Assembly: GCF_000293805.1 (NCBI RefSeq)
Contig: NZ_AMBZ01000003.1
Location: forward strand, 310,001 to 374,000
Length of the DNA stretch: 64,000 nt
Direction of reading: 5' to 3'
DNA from: Paenibacillus alvei DSM 29
Lineage (GTDB): Bacteria; Bacillota; Bacilli; Paenibacillales; Paenibacillaceae
The notes beneath the pieces were generated by a model. That model was given only the letters and a program-made list of their open reading frames with translations, had not been told where the DNA came from and did no database searches. Positions 46,657-56,505 of the stretch are shown piece by piece. Made by a program: the position numbers and the translations under genes. Numbering within the stretch: the first letter of the stretch is position 1; every line of letters starts with the position of its first letter.

Positions 46657-48131
46657 AGCTAGATAGAGGGACTCCGTTAAAAAAAGATTTGCAGCATTCG
46701 TTAGATGAGCTTCCAGTTCCTTCTTCACTGCTTCAATTTGCGAAGGAAGTGCCATCAATGGTAGAGGATGTTCGGCATGCAGGAGTTGCTGCGACTCGTC
46801 GAAAGAGAAGAAGATTCATCTATAAGGCTGCGGCAATCGGAGCAATATTGGCCGTTACCTCGCTTAGTGCGATTCAGGTGTCCCCTTCTTTTGCGGAACT
46901 GGTAAAAAACATACCAGGATTTTCTTTAGCGAAGAGTGTGATGGAGCAGCTATTTGACCACGGATCGGATAACGCGAAATCGCATGGATATGAACCATTC
47001 AAGCCTGTTGTGCAGCAGTTCGATGATATGAAGATAAGCATAAGCGACTTATATTTAACCGGAGATAGATTAACCTTCCGTTCAATGATTACATCCGATA
47101 ATATCAAGCAAAATGTAATCACAAGAAAAGATGGGATGAAATTTCTTGATCGAACCGCGAATTTATATAATGTGAAGGCAGTAGATTTTGAGGTGTTAAA
47201 GTCTGTAAGTGGGGGTATTTATATCGATGCGAAAACGAAGGAGCCGTTCCTTATGAGTACCGCGACGTCTGAATTGAAACCAGATCAATTCCAGCAATTT
47301 TTAAGTACGAATCCTAGGGAGCTTCGATTTGAAGTAAACGTGAATGAATATAAGGACGGCTCCTTCCGTAAGAAGGCAAGCTACAAGCTGAGCATCCCAT
47401 TCGATTCGTCCAAGCTGCTTAAAGATAAAATCATACCGCTTCATAAACTGATTAATATAAGCGGCGATCCGGATTTGAAGGATATTATTTTAGGAGATGT
47501 AACAATTACGCCGACAAACACATATTTGAATGTTTCACTCGATAAGAAAAGCAATTATTATTTGCGCTTCATCGGTAATCGGCAAGATTCTTATTTAGAG
47601 GATGATAAAGGGAGGAAGTACCCGCTCTTTTCTGATGATACAATTGGCGCATATCAAATTGAGCCAGTTGGGGAAGATGGAAATCGATTGAGCTTCTACT
47701 CCTCGCCTTATTTCGAAGATGCTGAACGGCTTACCCTGCATATAAAAGAAGTCAGCCTTACGGAAAAAGTGCCTGGGAGGCGTTTACCTTTACCCCAGGA
47801 GAACAATTGCCAAAGACGGTAACTTACAAGGGTAAAAATTGACGATTACAGATGCGTACTATGACGATGTGTATCTCATGCTCAAAATAAAAAAGATGCT
47901 TCGGATCCCGATCGAACAGGTATACGCTTCGCCGTGTCTCCTTCTGTATCGGCTCCTGGGCTTGACCGCAATGGTGGGATCGATGTCGGAGAAGTGCGGG
48001 TCATCCATAATCAGAAGGATTACTATCAAGCGCGAATACATGCCCCGAAGCTGGAGTCATACAAGATAGAGATGTCTAGAGAATCTTCGCCGGTCACGAT
48101 TAATAGCGATATTGAGATTGACTTGAAATAA
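46650..48131 (+). CDS. DUF4179-like anti-sigma/regulatory membrane protein, frame broken three times
   Basis: Overlaps the sigma gene. The first frame (to 47822) gives a cytoplasmic N-terminus, a membrane segment (AAAIGAILAVTSLSAIQV) after a basic stretch, and a large extracellular part beginning SPSFAELVKNIPG, typical of DUF4179 proteins that partner ECF sigmas. The C-terminus continues through two frame changes to 48131: EVSLTEKVPGEAFTFTPG, then LTITDAYYDDVYLMLKIKK, then IRFAVSPSVSAPGLDRNGG to the end. One added base at each of the runs 47775-47777 (G), 47834-47838 (A) and 47889-47894 (A) gives a 494-residue protein. Three identical-type losses in 120 bases point to sequencing error. Confidence 0.8.
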
Positions 48132-48214
48132 ACCGGTCAACCGGTCATCCCGGGATTTCGATTATATGAATGTACAGAGAAAATCAACAAGCTTTATGGG
48201 AGGAGAGAAGCGCA

Positions 48215-49048
48215 ATGAAACGATCGATGGGAATGGTAATGAGCGCAGCGTTGCTGATGGGAGGAACTATGGCTACATGGGGGACAGCTAAAGTTGCGCA
48301 AGCAGTAGCGGGACATCATAGTAGTGCGACTGTCAGTAATCAGAAATTGAGCATCGTCAAAGAATATGGCGGGGCTTCTATCGAATTAGAAGCAGTAGAG
48401 AAGACGGAAAAAGGGATTCAGTTCGCGATCGTAAAGAAATTCCCTGAAGGCATTAAAAAGGAAATTGCCGATCAAGTGATGTGGATGAACAATTTGGTTA
48501 TGGACGATAAAGGATGGATCTATGATCTAATCGATAAGGAGGACCATCCCCGCCTCCTAGAGGATAATACGACTGCATGGGTTATGAAGGCAACTGTGGC
48601 GTCTGTTAGAAAAGATGCAAAGAAGTTAATCGTCAAGTCCTATGTAGGCGGGAACTATGACGATAAGAGTTCTGCGACCGCTGAAAAGGCGAATGTAATG
48701 GCGAAGCTGAACGGTACTTTTCCGGTAACGATTGATCAGGGAAAAATAGGGGAGCTGCAAGTGACGGGATTGAAAAAAGAAAAGGATAAGACGATACTTC
48801 AATTGTCCATTGCAGGTGATACAGCATCAATTCAGCATACAGGAGTTTTCCTAGTTCAGAATGGGAAAAGACTAGATTTAAAAGAAGCGCCGAAACTGGT
48901 AGGAGTAAAAAACGGCATTTACCAATACGAACTAACTTTTCCAGCCGTAGCTAACAAAGCAAACTTGTCCGTACTGGCTAAGCGAATGACGCCTGTCGAA
49001 TTTTTGAAAGAGTTGGAATTGACGATAGAGCTGGATCAACATAAATAA
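48215..49048 (+). CDS. Secreted protein of the ECF locus
   Basis: 277 residues from the ATG at 48215 (GGGAGGAGAG upstream). Signal peptide (MSAALLMGGTMATWGTAKVAQA). The mature part is beta-rich (SIVKEYGGASIELEAVEKTEKG, KIGELQVTGLKKEKDKTI) and resembles the extracellular portion of DUF4179/DUF5643 proteins without the membrane anchor. It may be the secreted partner or target of the ECF regulon. An 8-base direct repeat, ACCGGTCA twice, lies at 48132-48147 between the two genes. Confidence 0.75.
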   Translation: MKRSMGMVMSAALLMGGTMATWGTAKVAQAVAGHHSSATVSNQKLSIVKEYGGASIELEAVEKTEKGIQFAIVKKFPEGIKKEIADQVMWMNNLVMDDKGWIYDLIDKEDHPRLLEDNTTAWVMKATVASVRKDAKKLIVKSYVGGNYDDKSSATAEKANVMAKLNGTFPVTIDQGKIGELQVTGLKKEKDKTILQLSIAGDTASIQHTGVFLVQNGKRLDLKEAPKLVGVKNGIYQYELTFPAVANKANLSVLAKRMTPVEFLKELELTIELDQHK

Positions 49049-49054
49049 GATCAA

Positions 49055-49095
49055 AAAGGGCCGATTGCGGTATGCATCGGCCCTTTGGCTTTTTT
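49055..49095 (+). terminator. Rho-independent terminator of the ECF locus
   Basis: AAAGGGCCGAT (49055-49065) pairs with ATCGGCCCTTT (49076-49086), then GGCTTTTTT. Confidence 0.85.
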
Positions 49096-49122
49096 GATTT
49101 TGTGCGACTTGTAGCGAGTTAA

Positions 49123-50172
49123 TCAACTGGCGTTTTCGGATTCTTGCTTCACGTTAACCTCAAGCAGATCCAAGAGGAACATGAAAATCGGCACTCCGAG
49201 AATTAATCCCCATACGCCGAGGAAATGCTCGGCAACAATAAGAACAGCAAAGGTATAGAATATCGGCAGATGTACCTTCGCCGACATCAGCTTCGGGTTC
49301 AAGATGTAGGCTTCGATGGCATGAATGACAATGACCATGATGACTACATATACGACCTTGATCAAACCGCCGATGCTGAAAGCTATCGCGCACAACGGGA
49401 TGAGGGAGATGACAACGCCCATCACCGGAATCAATCCGAGCAGGAAGATCATGATGGCTAGTCCGAACAATTGCGGGAAGCCCATTAACCACAAGCAAAT
49501 GGTGGATAAAATGCTGTTCACGATGGCAATAAGGAATTGTGCTTCAATGACCTTGCCGAATGAATACAAAAACTTATTGCCGAAGTATTCAAGCTCCGAG
49601 TAGATGAATCCGATTTTGCTGGTTCTGAACTTTTCCGTGAACTCCATAACGCGCTTCTTCTCCAGCACGAAGAACAGACTGAGCACGAAGGAAATGATCG
49701 CTCGGGTGCCCCATTGTCCGATATCCGATGCCGATTTTACGATGAAATCGAAGCCTTTGCTGACATAGCTTGCCAGATCGATCTTCTGTAAAGAGTCCAT
49801 GATGTACTGCATGAACTCGAAATCGAAATCGTAATTCAAAAATGCCTTCGTATTATAGAACTGGATAATGCTGTTCACAAGCTGCTCAATCTGAGTAATA
49901 ACCTTAGGGAATACACTGTACGCTCCTCCGACAATGGACAGAAGCAGTACGGCATAAAGAAGCAGCACGGTTACCTTGTAATTGACCCTTACGAACTTGG
50001 TAATCCTCCGATGAAGGAACATATGCAGCCTGTCCACAAGGTACGTTAGAATAAACGTAATAAGAATGAGGTGAATCATGCTTCGCATTGCAAAGAGCAG
50101 TGCGATAAGTACAACGAGAATGAGAATGCGTTTGACACCAGGACCTTTGAAAAATTCTTTCACTGTTTCCAT
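49123..50172 (-). CDS. AI-2E/PerM-family membrane transporter
   Basis: 349 residues from the ATG at 50172 (AAAGGAG 13 bases upstream); the upstream ATG at 50229 with a poorer site is possible. About eight membrane segments. Family features: an N-terminal HLILITFILTYLVDRL, a central soluble loop, SFVLSLFFVLEKKRV, and the C-terminal GLIPVMGVVISLIP, EAYILNPKLMSAKVHLPIF and GVPIFMFLLDLL. Members export signals or exchange ions; the substrate cannot be told. Confidence 0.88.
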   Translation of the reverse strand: METVKEFFKGPGVKRILILVVLIALLFAMRSMIHLILITFILTYLVDRLHMFLHRRITKFVRVNYKVTVLLLYAVLLLSIVGGAYSVFPKVITQIEQLVNSIIQFYNTKAFLNYDFDFEFMQYIMDSLQKIDLASYVSKGFDFIVKSASDIGQWGTRAIISFVLSLFFVLEKKRVMEFTEKFRTSKIGFIYSELEYFGNKFLYSFGKVIEAQFLIAIVNSILSTICLWLMGFPQLFGLAIMIFLLGLIPVMGVVISLIPLCAIAFSIGGLIKVVYVVIMVIVIHAIEAYILNPKLMSAKVHLPIFYTFAVLIVAEHFLGVWGLILGVPIFMFLLDLLEVNVKQESENAS

Positions 50173-50464
50173 CGTAAATCTAGGACTCCTTTGATTGTCA
50201 CTTGTGAGAGCAGTTCGGTCCCTTGCCATATCCGTTTGAAGAGAACGCTCTTCCTTTCACTGTATTCAAGCATATGATATTCCATACGCGATAGCAAATG
50301 TAAGGATTCAATTTTTTACTAATAAATGTAAATTAACCTCTTACTTTTTTCTTACATATGCGCATTTGAACAATTGTTATGAATTTGTAAACAGACAAAT
50401 GGTAGATATTGCGTTACCATGTGGAAGAGATAAGGCGATTGGTCATAAAAAGGAGAGGCAAGCG

Positions 50465-52153
50465 ATGAGCATCCGGTTGAAGAACAGAATAGGATTTTCG
50501 ATTATTGTCATTTGTATGATATTCATTTTTATGTATCAATATATGGCATCGAGTAATCAGTTGAGTGAAGTGAAAGAAATCAAGGAACGTACTTTGCAAT
50601 CGACATTGCTTGCAGATAATATGAAGCTGTCTGTTGTTCAGGTACAGCAGTGGCTAACCGACATTGGCGTTACTAGAGGGAAAGACGGCATGGACGATGG
50701 ATTTACTCAAGCGGCGCATTATGCTTCACAGTTTCAAGCTGATGTTCAGCGTTTCAAGCAAATTCATACGGAGTTATCCGGCAAGCTAGACGAGATTGAA
50801 AAGGCATTCAAAAACTTTTATAAAATGGGCCAGCAAATGGCGCATGATTACATGGATAAAGGAACAGATGCCGGTAATCGTACGATGGGGGCCTTCGATC
50901 AAGCCTCTGAACAGATCAACCGTGAGATGGATCAAATGCGGGAGCAGCAATTAAACCGTATTCAGCAGGAAATGATCAAGGTGGAACAGACAAATCGTTC
51001 ACACCAGTCCGTATTGTTCATCTTGCTGCTTGTGGCAATTCTAATCGCGACTGCTACGGCTTTCGTGTTAACACGCTCCATTTCCCGTTCGATGAAGCAG
51101 TTGAATGAATCGGCGCGGGTCATTGCAGATGGGGATTTGCGGACGCCAATACCATGTACGACCAATGATGAGATGGGGCAATTGGCGCGTTCTTTTGAAA
51201 AGATGCGTGTAGATTTGTCTCAGTTGATTAGCCAAGTTCAGACAGCTACAGATATGGTCGCCGATTCGTCGGAACAACTGCGTCATTCTGTCAAACAAAC
51301 GACAGAGGCAACCAATCAGCATGCAGCTTCCATACAGCGTATTGCTAGCGGGGCTGAGATACAGATGCGCGCTTCTGCGGAAAGTGCAAGGGCAGTTGAA
51401 GAAATGGCGCAAGGGGTCGCCAGAATTGCGGAAACATCGGCTGTTGTATCCGATTCCGCCTTACATACAGAAAAGTCGGCTTCAGATGGCGACGAATTGA
51501 TACGCCAAGCCGATCAGCAAATTATGGCAGTTAGTGAAGCGAATCGCAAGGCCTCTCATACTGTTGAAGTATTGAGTCAGCAATCGGATGATATCGGACA
51601 AATGGTACAGGTGATGACAGCTATTGCTGCTCAGATTCACTTGCTTGCTTTGAACGCGTCTATCGAGGCCGCACAAGCTGGAGAACATGGACGGGGATTC
51701 GCTATCGTGGCTGCTGAGGTAAGAAAATTGGCGGATCAGTCCAGTCAGGCTGCCGGGCAAATTGCAAGCCTTGTAAATGAGATAAGTGAAAATATGGCTG
51801 CATCCGTTGAGGCTATGGGGCAGAGTACGAGGGAAGTTCTATTGGGGCAAGAAGCGATGCAGCATACAAGGGAGTCATTCCAGCGCATTACACAGTTGAC
51901 AGAGCAGGTTGCTTCGCAAATTCAAGAGGTATCTGCATCTACGGAAGAATTGTCTGCAGGCTCGGAGGAGGTTGCCGCCTCATTGTCTCAATTGACGGAT
52001 ATTGCACAGCATGCATGTAACGAAAGTGAAGTGCTTTCCTCTTCGTCTCAGGTTACATTGTCGGCAATGGATGATATGAATCGTTCCGTTTCCCGCTTGA
52101 ATGAGCTTGCAAATGAGCTTCAAGCATCTGTTCGGCATTTCCGGCTTCGTTGA
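50465..52153 (+). CDS. Methyl-accepting chemotaxis protein
   Basis: 562 residues from the ATG at 50465 (AAAGGAGAGGCAAGCG; the longer frame is rejected). TM1 at about 10-28, an all-helical periplasmic-type sensor of about 150 residues (four-helix bundle), TM2 near 184-202, HAMP (TRSISRSMKQLNESARVIADGDL), and the signalling domain with [30 protein letters not shown]. Unlike the truncated receptor at 36487 this one is complete. The ligand is unknown. Confidence 0.93.
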   Translation: MSIRLKNRIGFSIIVICMIFIFMYQYMASSNQLSEVKEIKERTLQSTLLADNMKLSVVQVQQWLTDIGVTRGKDGMDDGFTQAAHYASQFQADVQRFKQIHTELSGKLDEIEKAFKNFYKMGQQMAHDYMDKGTDAGNRTMGAFDQASEQINREMDQMREQQLNRIQQEMIKVEQTNRSHQSVLFILLLVAILIATATAFVLTRSISRSMKQLNESARVIADGDLRTPIPCTTNDEMGQLARSFEKMRVDLSQLISQVQTATDMVADSSEQLRHSVKQTTEATNQHAASIQRIASGAEIQMRASAESARAVEEMAQGVARIAETSAVVSDSALHTEKSASDGDELIRQADQQIMAVSEANRKASHTVEVLSQQSDDIGQMVQVMTAIAAQIHLLALNASIEAAQAGEHGRGFAIVAAEVRKLADQSSQAAGQIASLVNEISENMAASVEAMGQSTREVLLGQEAMQHTRESFQRITQLTEQVASQIQEVSASTEELSAGSEEVAASLSQLTDIAQHACNESEVLSSSSQVTLSAMDDMNRSVSRLNELANELQASVRHFRLR

Positions 52154-52221
52154 CCTGACTGGATAAGCGCATCAATTTTACCTATAATGATAAGCATCGA
52201 GGATGAAACGAGGGATAACAC

Positions 52222-52503
52222 ATGAGTGTAAAAATTACAAAGGCATCTATGCATCAAGATGAAGATCAACATTATCTTGGACAAGTTATATTTGAATTGG
52301 AGAATGTAAAATCTCCGTATGAAATTAGCTTTTTCAGCAAGAACGGGAAGGATTGGGATTATAACCTGCACTTTACGGCGCAATCTGGGGATGAGGAAGA
52401 ATTTTACGAACTGGATGCCAGACTAGAGGAAGATGACGATCTGTTTGATGAACTGCTGTCAGCATCATGGAATACGCTTGAACAGTCACCTTCTGACGAA
52501 TAA
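52222..52503 (+). CDS. Small acidic cytoplasmic protein
   Basis: 93 residues, strongly acidic C-terminal half (DEEEFYELDARLEEDDDLFDELL). No signal or membrane segment. I do not recognise the family. The coding frame ends before a good terminator, supporting it as a real gene. Confidence 0.65.
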   Translation: MSVKITKASMHQDEDQHYLGQVIFELENVKSPYEISFFSKNGKDWDYNLHFTAQSGDEEEFYELDARLEEDDDLFDELLSASWNTLEQSPSDE

Positions 52504-52544
52504 ATGAATGTGTATTGCCCGTGACAATGAACAGATGTAGAACG

Positions 52545-52578
52545 AAGGACATGAAGCTATAGCTTTCATGTCCTTTTC
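52545..52578 (+). terminator. Rho-independent terminator
   Basis: AAGGACATGA pairs with TCATGTCCTT around AGCTATAGCT, followed by TTCTTT. Confidence 0.75.
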
Positions 52579-52696
52579 TTTATGAAATAAGGGAAGACAT
52601 TTCATAAGACCGAATGGTATAATACGGAAACGCGAGTAAAAAGTGAGACATCATAGGAGCTGGCATTCATGCAATTATGTTGTTGGGGGTGTGCCC

Positions 52697-53389
52697 TTGA
52701 GAAGGATTTGTTGCTTCAGCTTATTTCTGTGGCTGGCTATATCCTTCGTAATCCCTGTTCAAGCTGCAGATGTACTACACCGGTTGACACACGACGACCA
52801 GGATACGCTGCTTATTGGGCAAGTGATACGAAATGAAAAGGCAAAGATGTCGATTCAAGTCATCTATATCGTGTCTGGTGAGCAAACAGAGCAAGAAATT
52901 ACAATTGCATGTACTCGACAAGAGGATAATTGCTATGAATTGAACCTTGGAGATATCGCGTTATTTTCGCTTGACCAAGAGGATTCGTCATCAGGGAACT
53001 ATCATATCAAGTGGGGCATTTATCCGCTAGATATCTCGGATGGTCTGGCCCATTTGAAGGGCGCTCAAGAAGAGCCAATGATTGCAGCACTGCAGTACTA
53101 TGTAAATAGTGGCGGAAGGCCGGCATCATTTGTCATGGAAGGGGATCGAATGCAGGGGAGATATGACAATGGGGAAATTGTCCACATTGCTCCAAAGCTG
53201 GATTTGGCAGCCCGACAGCATACGAAAGATGGACTCGGCCAGCTTATCCGGCCGCTCGAATATGATCATCGCGTTGTACAGCTTAAAGATATGGATCAGG
53301 TAGAGAATCATTGTATTCGTGTCATTTGGATCGTTGCGGAAATGCTCGGATTTCTTATTGTGGGCTCCCTTATTTTAGGAAAGAGATGA
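52697..53389 (+). CDS. Exported membrane-anchored protein of unknown function
   Basis: 230 residues from the TTG at 52697 behind GGGGGTG; this start gives a clean signal peptide (RRICCFSLFLWLAISFVIPVQA). The middle is an extracytoplasmic domain with two cysteines (IACTRQEDNC) and beta-strand pattern. A C-terminal membrane segment (IVAEMLGFLIVGSLILG) ends in a basic GKR, the layout of a type I membrane protein. No family recognised. Confidence 0.65.
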   Translation: MRRICCFSLFLWLAISFVIPVQAADVLHRLTHDDQDTLLIGQVIRNEKAKMSIQVIYIVSGEQTEQEITIACTRQEDNCYELNLGDIALFSLDQEDSSSGNYHIKWGIYPLDISDGLAHLKGAQEEPMIAALQYYVNSGGRPASFVMEGDRMQGRYDNGEIVHIAPKLDLAARQHTKDGLGQLIRPLEYDHRVVQLKDMDQVENHCIRVIWIVAEMLGFLIVGSLILGKR

Positions 53390-53564
53390 AATATTTTACT
53401 GGAAAGGGTTATCGATAACATAAAATGAAAGTTTTGTTCCAAGTGATTGATTCAATACGATAAATAAACGAATAAGCTTTATAGCGATTGCATTCGTGAC
53501 TTGCTTCTGCTAAATGAAACGGAAGAGTAAAAGCGGGTTATGTTCATTATGTTCATATAAGTAG

Positions 53565-53603
53565 CCAGCAGACCTGTTCCTCGAAAATAAGGAGGTCTGC
53601 TGG
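53565..53603. terminator. Hairpin CCAGCAGACCT/AGGTCTGCTGG
   Basis: Perfect 11-base arms at 53565-53575 and 53593-53603 in the 290-base spacer between two convergent genes; no T-run. It probably limits read-through in both directions. No other gene is seen in the spacer. Confidence 0.5.
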
Positions 53604-53679
53604 CGAATTTTGATTTATTGATAATGACGTTACCTGAAATGAATCAGATTAAAGAACTAGATTGATGCGGTTCTGGAAA

Positions 53680-55227
53680 TTACCATTTTTCCGATACGAG
53701 CTTCGCTTGGGTGAAGAGAAGCAGATAGTCTCTTCCTCCAGCCTTCGAATCAGTTCCAGACATATTGAATCCGCCGAATGGGTGTACCCCAACAAGCGCG
53801 CCTGTGCATTTCCGATTGAAATACAGGTTCCCGCAATGCATGTGGTGGCGTGCATATTCCAAATGCTCGCGATTCATGCTGTACACGGCACCGGTCAAGC
53901 CGTAATCGGTATTGTTGAAAATGTCAATTGCTTGCTCGAACGTAGCAGCCTTGGAGATTGCCAGAACAGGCCCAAATATTTCTTCCTTCATAATGGCTGC
54001 TTCCGGATCTACATCTACATACACCGTGGGTTGAATATAATACCCGTTGCCATCGGCAATACTGCCTCCTGCTGCGAGTTTGCCTTCTCCTTTGCCAACC
54101 TCGATATATTTCAAAATACTCTCATATGCATGCTTGTCGATAACAGGGCCTATTGCAGCATTTTCCTCTGGAAGACCGACGCTGAGAGCTTTTGTCTTCT
54201 CTGTTACGAGGCGAACAATATCATCGTACACGTCCTCATGGACAATGGCACGCGAGCCGGCAGAGCATTTTTGCCCTTGGAAGCCGAAAGCAGATTGCAC
54301 GATTGCAGTTGCTGCTTCTTCCACATCTGCACTCTTATCAACGACGATGCCGTCCTTGCCGCCCATTTCAGCGATAAAGCGTTTGATCCAGAGCTGACCT
54401 GGCTGAGTCTTAGCTACTCGTTCATTAATGCGCAGACCAACATCGCGCGATCCTGTGAAGGATACGAAGCGAGTACGCGGATGATCGACAAGATAGTCGC
54501 CAATTTCGGAACCTGAACCAGGTACAAAGTTCAAGACGCCTGGAGGAAGTCCAACCTCTTCCATCAATTCAACGAACTTTGCTGCTATGACAGGGGAAGC
54601 GGAAGAAGGCTTTAACACGACCGTATTCCCAGACACAATTGCAGCACATGTCATACCAGCCATGATCGCGAGCGGGAAGTTCCACGGTGGAATGACAACC
54701 CCAATACCAAGTGGAATATAAGTGAGTCGGTTGTCTTCCCCTGCCAGAGCTGTTAAAGGTTGAGGGCTGCTTAGTCGAATTATTTCTCGAGCATAGAACT
54801 CTAAGAAATCAATGGCTTCTGCTACATCTGCATCAGCCTCGGCCCAGTTCTTGCCGACTTCGTAGACAAGCCAAGCTGCATAGTCGAATTTGCGGCGGCG
54901 CATGATGGCTGCTGCCTTGAACAGATAACCTGCACGCACATCTGGAGCGACGTGCTGCCACTTGCTGAATGCCGCATCCGCAGCTGCAATCGCCGATTCA
55001 GCAAGTTCAACGCCAGCTTGGGCAACATGGCCAACGACTTGTTCAATATTCCCTGGATTTGTGGAGGTGCTTCGCTTCTCGGTTATGATTCGCTCGCCGC
55101 CGATTACAAGCGGGTAGGTGCGTCCCAACTGCTCCCGCACGTTTTCCAAGCCCTTTTGCATTGCTTCACGATTCCCCTCTGCCGTGAAATTCGTGAATGG
55201 CTCATTTCGATAATCGATTACTGTCAT
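53680..55227 (-). CDS. L-glutamate gamma-semialdehyde (P5C) dehydrogenase
   Basis: 515 residues from the ATG at 55227, right after AAGGAGGTCATTAAC. Oxidises glutamate semialdehyde/P5C to glutamate with NAD+, the second step of proline use. Aldehyde dehydrogenase motifs: [37 protein letters not shown] (Glu), [16 protein letters not shown] (catalytic Cys) and [10 protein letters not shown]; length and start match the RocA/PruA group. It is 101 bases downstream of the proline dehydrogenase gene and likely co-transcribed. Confidence 0.95.
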   Translation of the reverse strand: MTVIDYRNEPFTNFTAEGNREAMQKGLENVREQLGRTYPLVIGGERIITEKRSTSTNPGNIEQVVGHVAQAGVELAESAIAAADAAFSKWQHVAPDVRAGYLFKAAAIMRRRKFDYAAWLVYEVGKNWAEADADVAEAIDFLEFYAREIIRLSSPQPLTALAGEDNRLTYIPLGIGVVIPPWNFPLAIMAGMTCAAIVSGNTVVLKPSSASPVIAAKFVELMEEVGLPPGVLNFVPGSGSEIGDYLVDHPRTRFVSFTGSRDVGLRINERVAKTQPGQLWIKRFIAEMGGKDGIVVDKSADVEEAATAIVQSAFGFQGQKCSAGSRAIVHEDVYDDIVRLVTEKTKALSVGLPEENAAIGPVIDKHAYESILKYIEVGKGEGKLAAGGSIADGNGYYIQPTVYVDVDPEAAIMKEEIFGPVLAISKAATFEQAIDIFNNTDYGLTGAVYSMNREHLEYARHHMHCGNLYFNRKCTGALVGVHPFGGFNMSGTDSKAGGRDYLLLFTQAKLVSEKW

Positions 55228-55328
55228 GTTAATGACCTCCTTAACCATCCGTTATGTTTGATTATTCTTGATATGAATATATAAAAAGTTCAGTGCAATC
55301 ATTCTGACAATGTCCCTCGTTAAGCTGG

Positions 55329-56249
55329 CTACGCCTTAAACATGGATTTGAGCACGAATCCAACATTAGCTGGCCGTTCAGCGAGTCGGCGCATGAAATA
55401 TCCATACCAGTCGTTGCCATACGGGACATACACGCGCATGGTGTAGCCTTCGTCGGCAAGCTGCTGCTGCGCTTGATTGCGGATGCCGTACAGCATTTGA
55501 AATTCAAATTGTGTGCGTGGAATGTTATGAGTGCGAACGATTTGCTTGACGTGCTCGATGATGTGATCGTCATGTGTGGCAATGGCGGCGTAGTTGCCGT
55601 TGGCTAGATGCTGTTCAATGATGTGGGTGAAATTGCGGTCGACATCAACCTTATCCGGGTAAGCGACCTGTGGTGATTCTTTATAAGCCCCCTTGACGAG
55701 ACGCAAGTTCGGCTTATAGCGATTCAGTTGATCGATATCCTCACTGCTTTTGTACAGGTAAGCTTGAATAACGAGTCCAACTGTACTGCCGAACTCTTCT
55801 CTTAGTGTATTGAACATCTCGATGGTGGCTTCGTTGTGACCGTAGTCCTCCATATCAATGCGCACGAAGTTGTTATGGCGTTGAGCCGTATCGAGGATGG
55901 CGCGCATATGATCAAGGCAGAGTTCGGGCGAGATGTCCAGGCCTAGTTGTGTCAGCTTAACCGAAAGATTGGATGTTACCTGATGAGCGGCGATTTCATT
56001 TAGCGTGCGAATACAATATTGTGCTGACTCTGCTGCTTCTTCTTTGGTGGAGATAAATTCGCCAAGATGATCCAATGTGGCTACGATGCCGCGATCATTA
56101 AGCTGCCTAACCGTTGTAATCGCTTCCGAAATTTGCTCTCCCGCGACGAAGCGCTTAGCTCCGAACCGCAAACCGTATTTTTTGGCGGTTCGATTGGCAA
56201 GCCGATTCTTCGAGAGAAAGAGAAATGCATTGCGCATGATTGTTTCCAT
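55329..56249 (-). CDS. Proline dehydrogenase
   Basis: 306 residues, a stand-alone FAD-dependent barrel that oxidises proline to P5C. Motifs: VRIDMEDYGHNEATIE, VIQAYLYKS, LRLVKGAYKE, AIATHDDHII, EFQMLYGIR and the C-terminal YFMRRLAERPANVGF, which binds substrate. Together with the next gene it forms a two-enzyme proline-to-glutamate operon. The divergent regulator gene starts 257 bases upstream. Confidence 0.95.
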   Translation of the reverse strand: METIMRNAFLFLSKNRLANRTAKKYGLRFGAKRFVAGEQISEAITTVRQLNDRGIVATLDHLGEFISTKEEAAESAQYCIRTLNEIAAHQVTSNLSVKLTQLGLDISPELCLDHMRAILDTAQRHNNFVRIDMEDYGHNEATIEMFNTLREEFGSTVGLVIQAYLYKSSEDIDQLNRYKPNLRLVKGAYKESPQVAYPDKVDVDRNFTHIIEQHLANGNYAAIATHDDHIIEHVKQIVRTHNIPRTQFEFQMLYGIRNQAQQQLADEGYTMRVYVPYGNDWYGYFMRRLAERPANVGFVLKSMFKA

Positions 56250-56339
56250 GGCGTGTAGCTTCCCCTCTGTACGATATTGTTGTTTGCAGTTTGGTTGAAA
56301 TAGTGTTCAAAAATTATACATAAATATAATTTATGATTA

Positions 56340-56368
56340 ATTATAATCACATAATATACATAAAGTAA
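56340..56368 (-). promoter_or_regulatory. Sigma-A-like promoter of the proline operon
   Basis: On the minus strand, TTACTT (56368-56363), 17 bases, TATAAT (56345-56340), about 90 bases before the proline dehydrogenase start. The surrounding region is very AT-rich. I looked for a sigma-54 (-24 GG/-12 GC) element in the same spacer and found none. Confidence 0.6.
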
Positions 56369-56505
56369 ATCATTATTTTAGCATCATATGGAAAATGGGT
56401 TGCCCGATAATTGACGCTTGCCAAGCGAGATATTTGTGTTTTCATTGCTTTTTTACACTGTTTTTGCCATAATTTAAGAAAAAATAGAGAAGAATCGGTG
56501 ATAGA

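Noticed and set aside
48132..48147. Direct repeat ACCGGTCA twice after the DUF4179 gene
   Set aside because: Too short and unspaced to call a regulator site; its likeness to the core of the TetR operator at 28707 may be coincidence.
56250..56505. A sigma-54 promoter for the proline operon, expected from the NtrC-like regulator
   Set aside because: No GG-N10-GC element is present on the minus strand, while a TTACTT-17-TATAAT promoter is.
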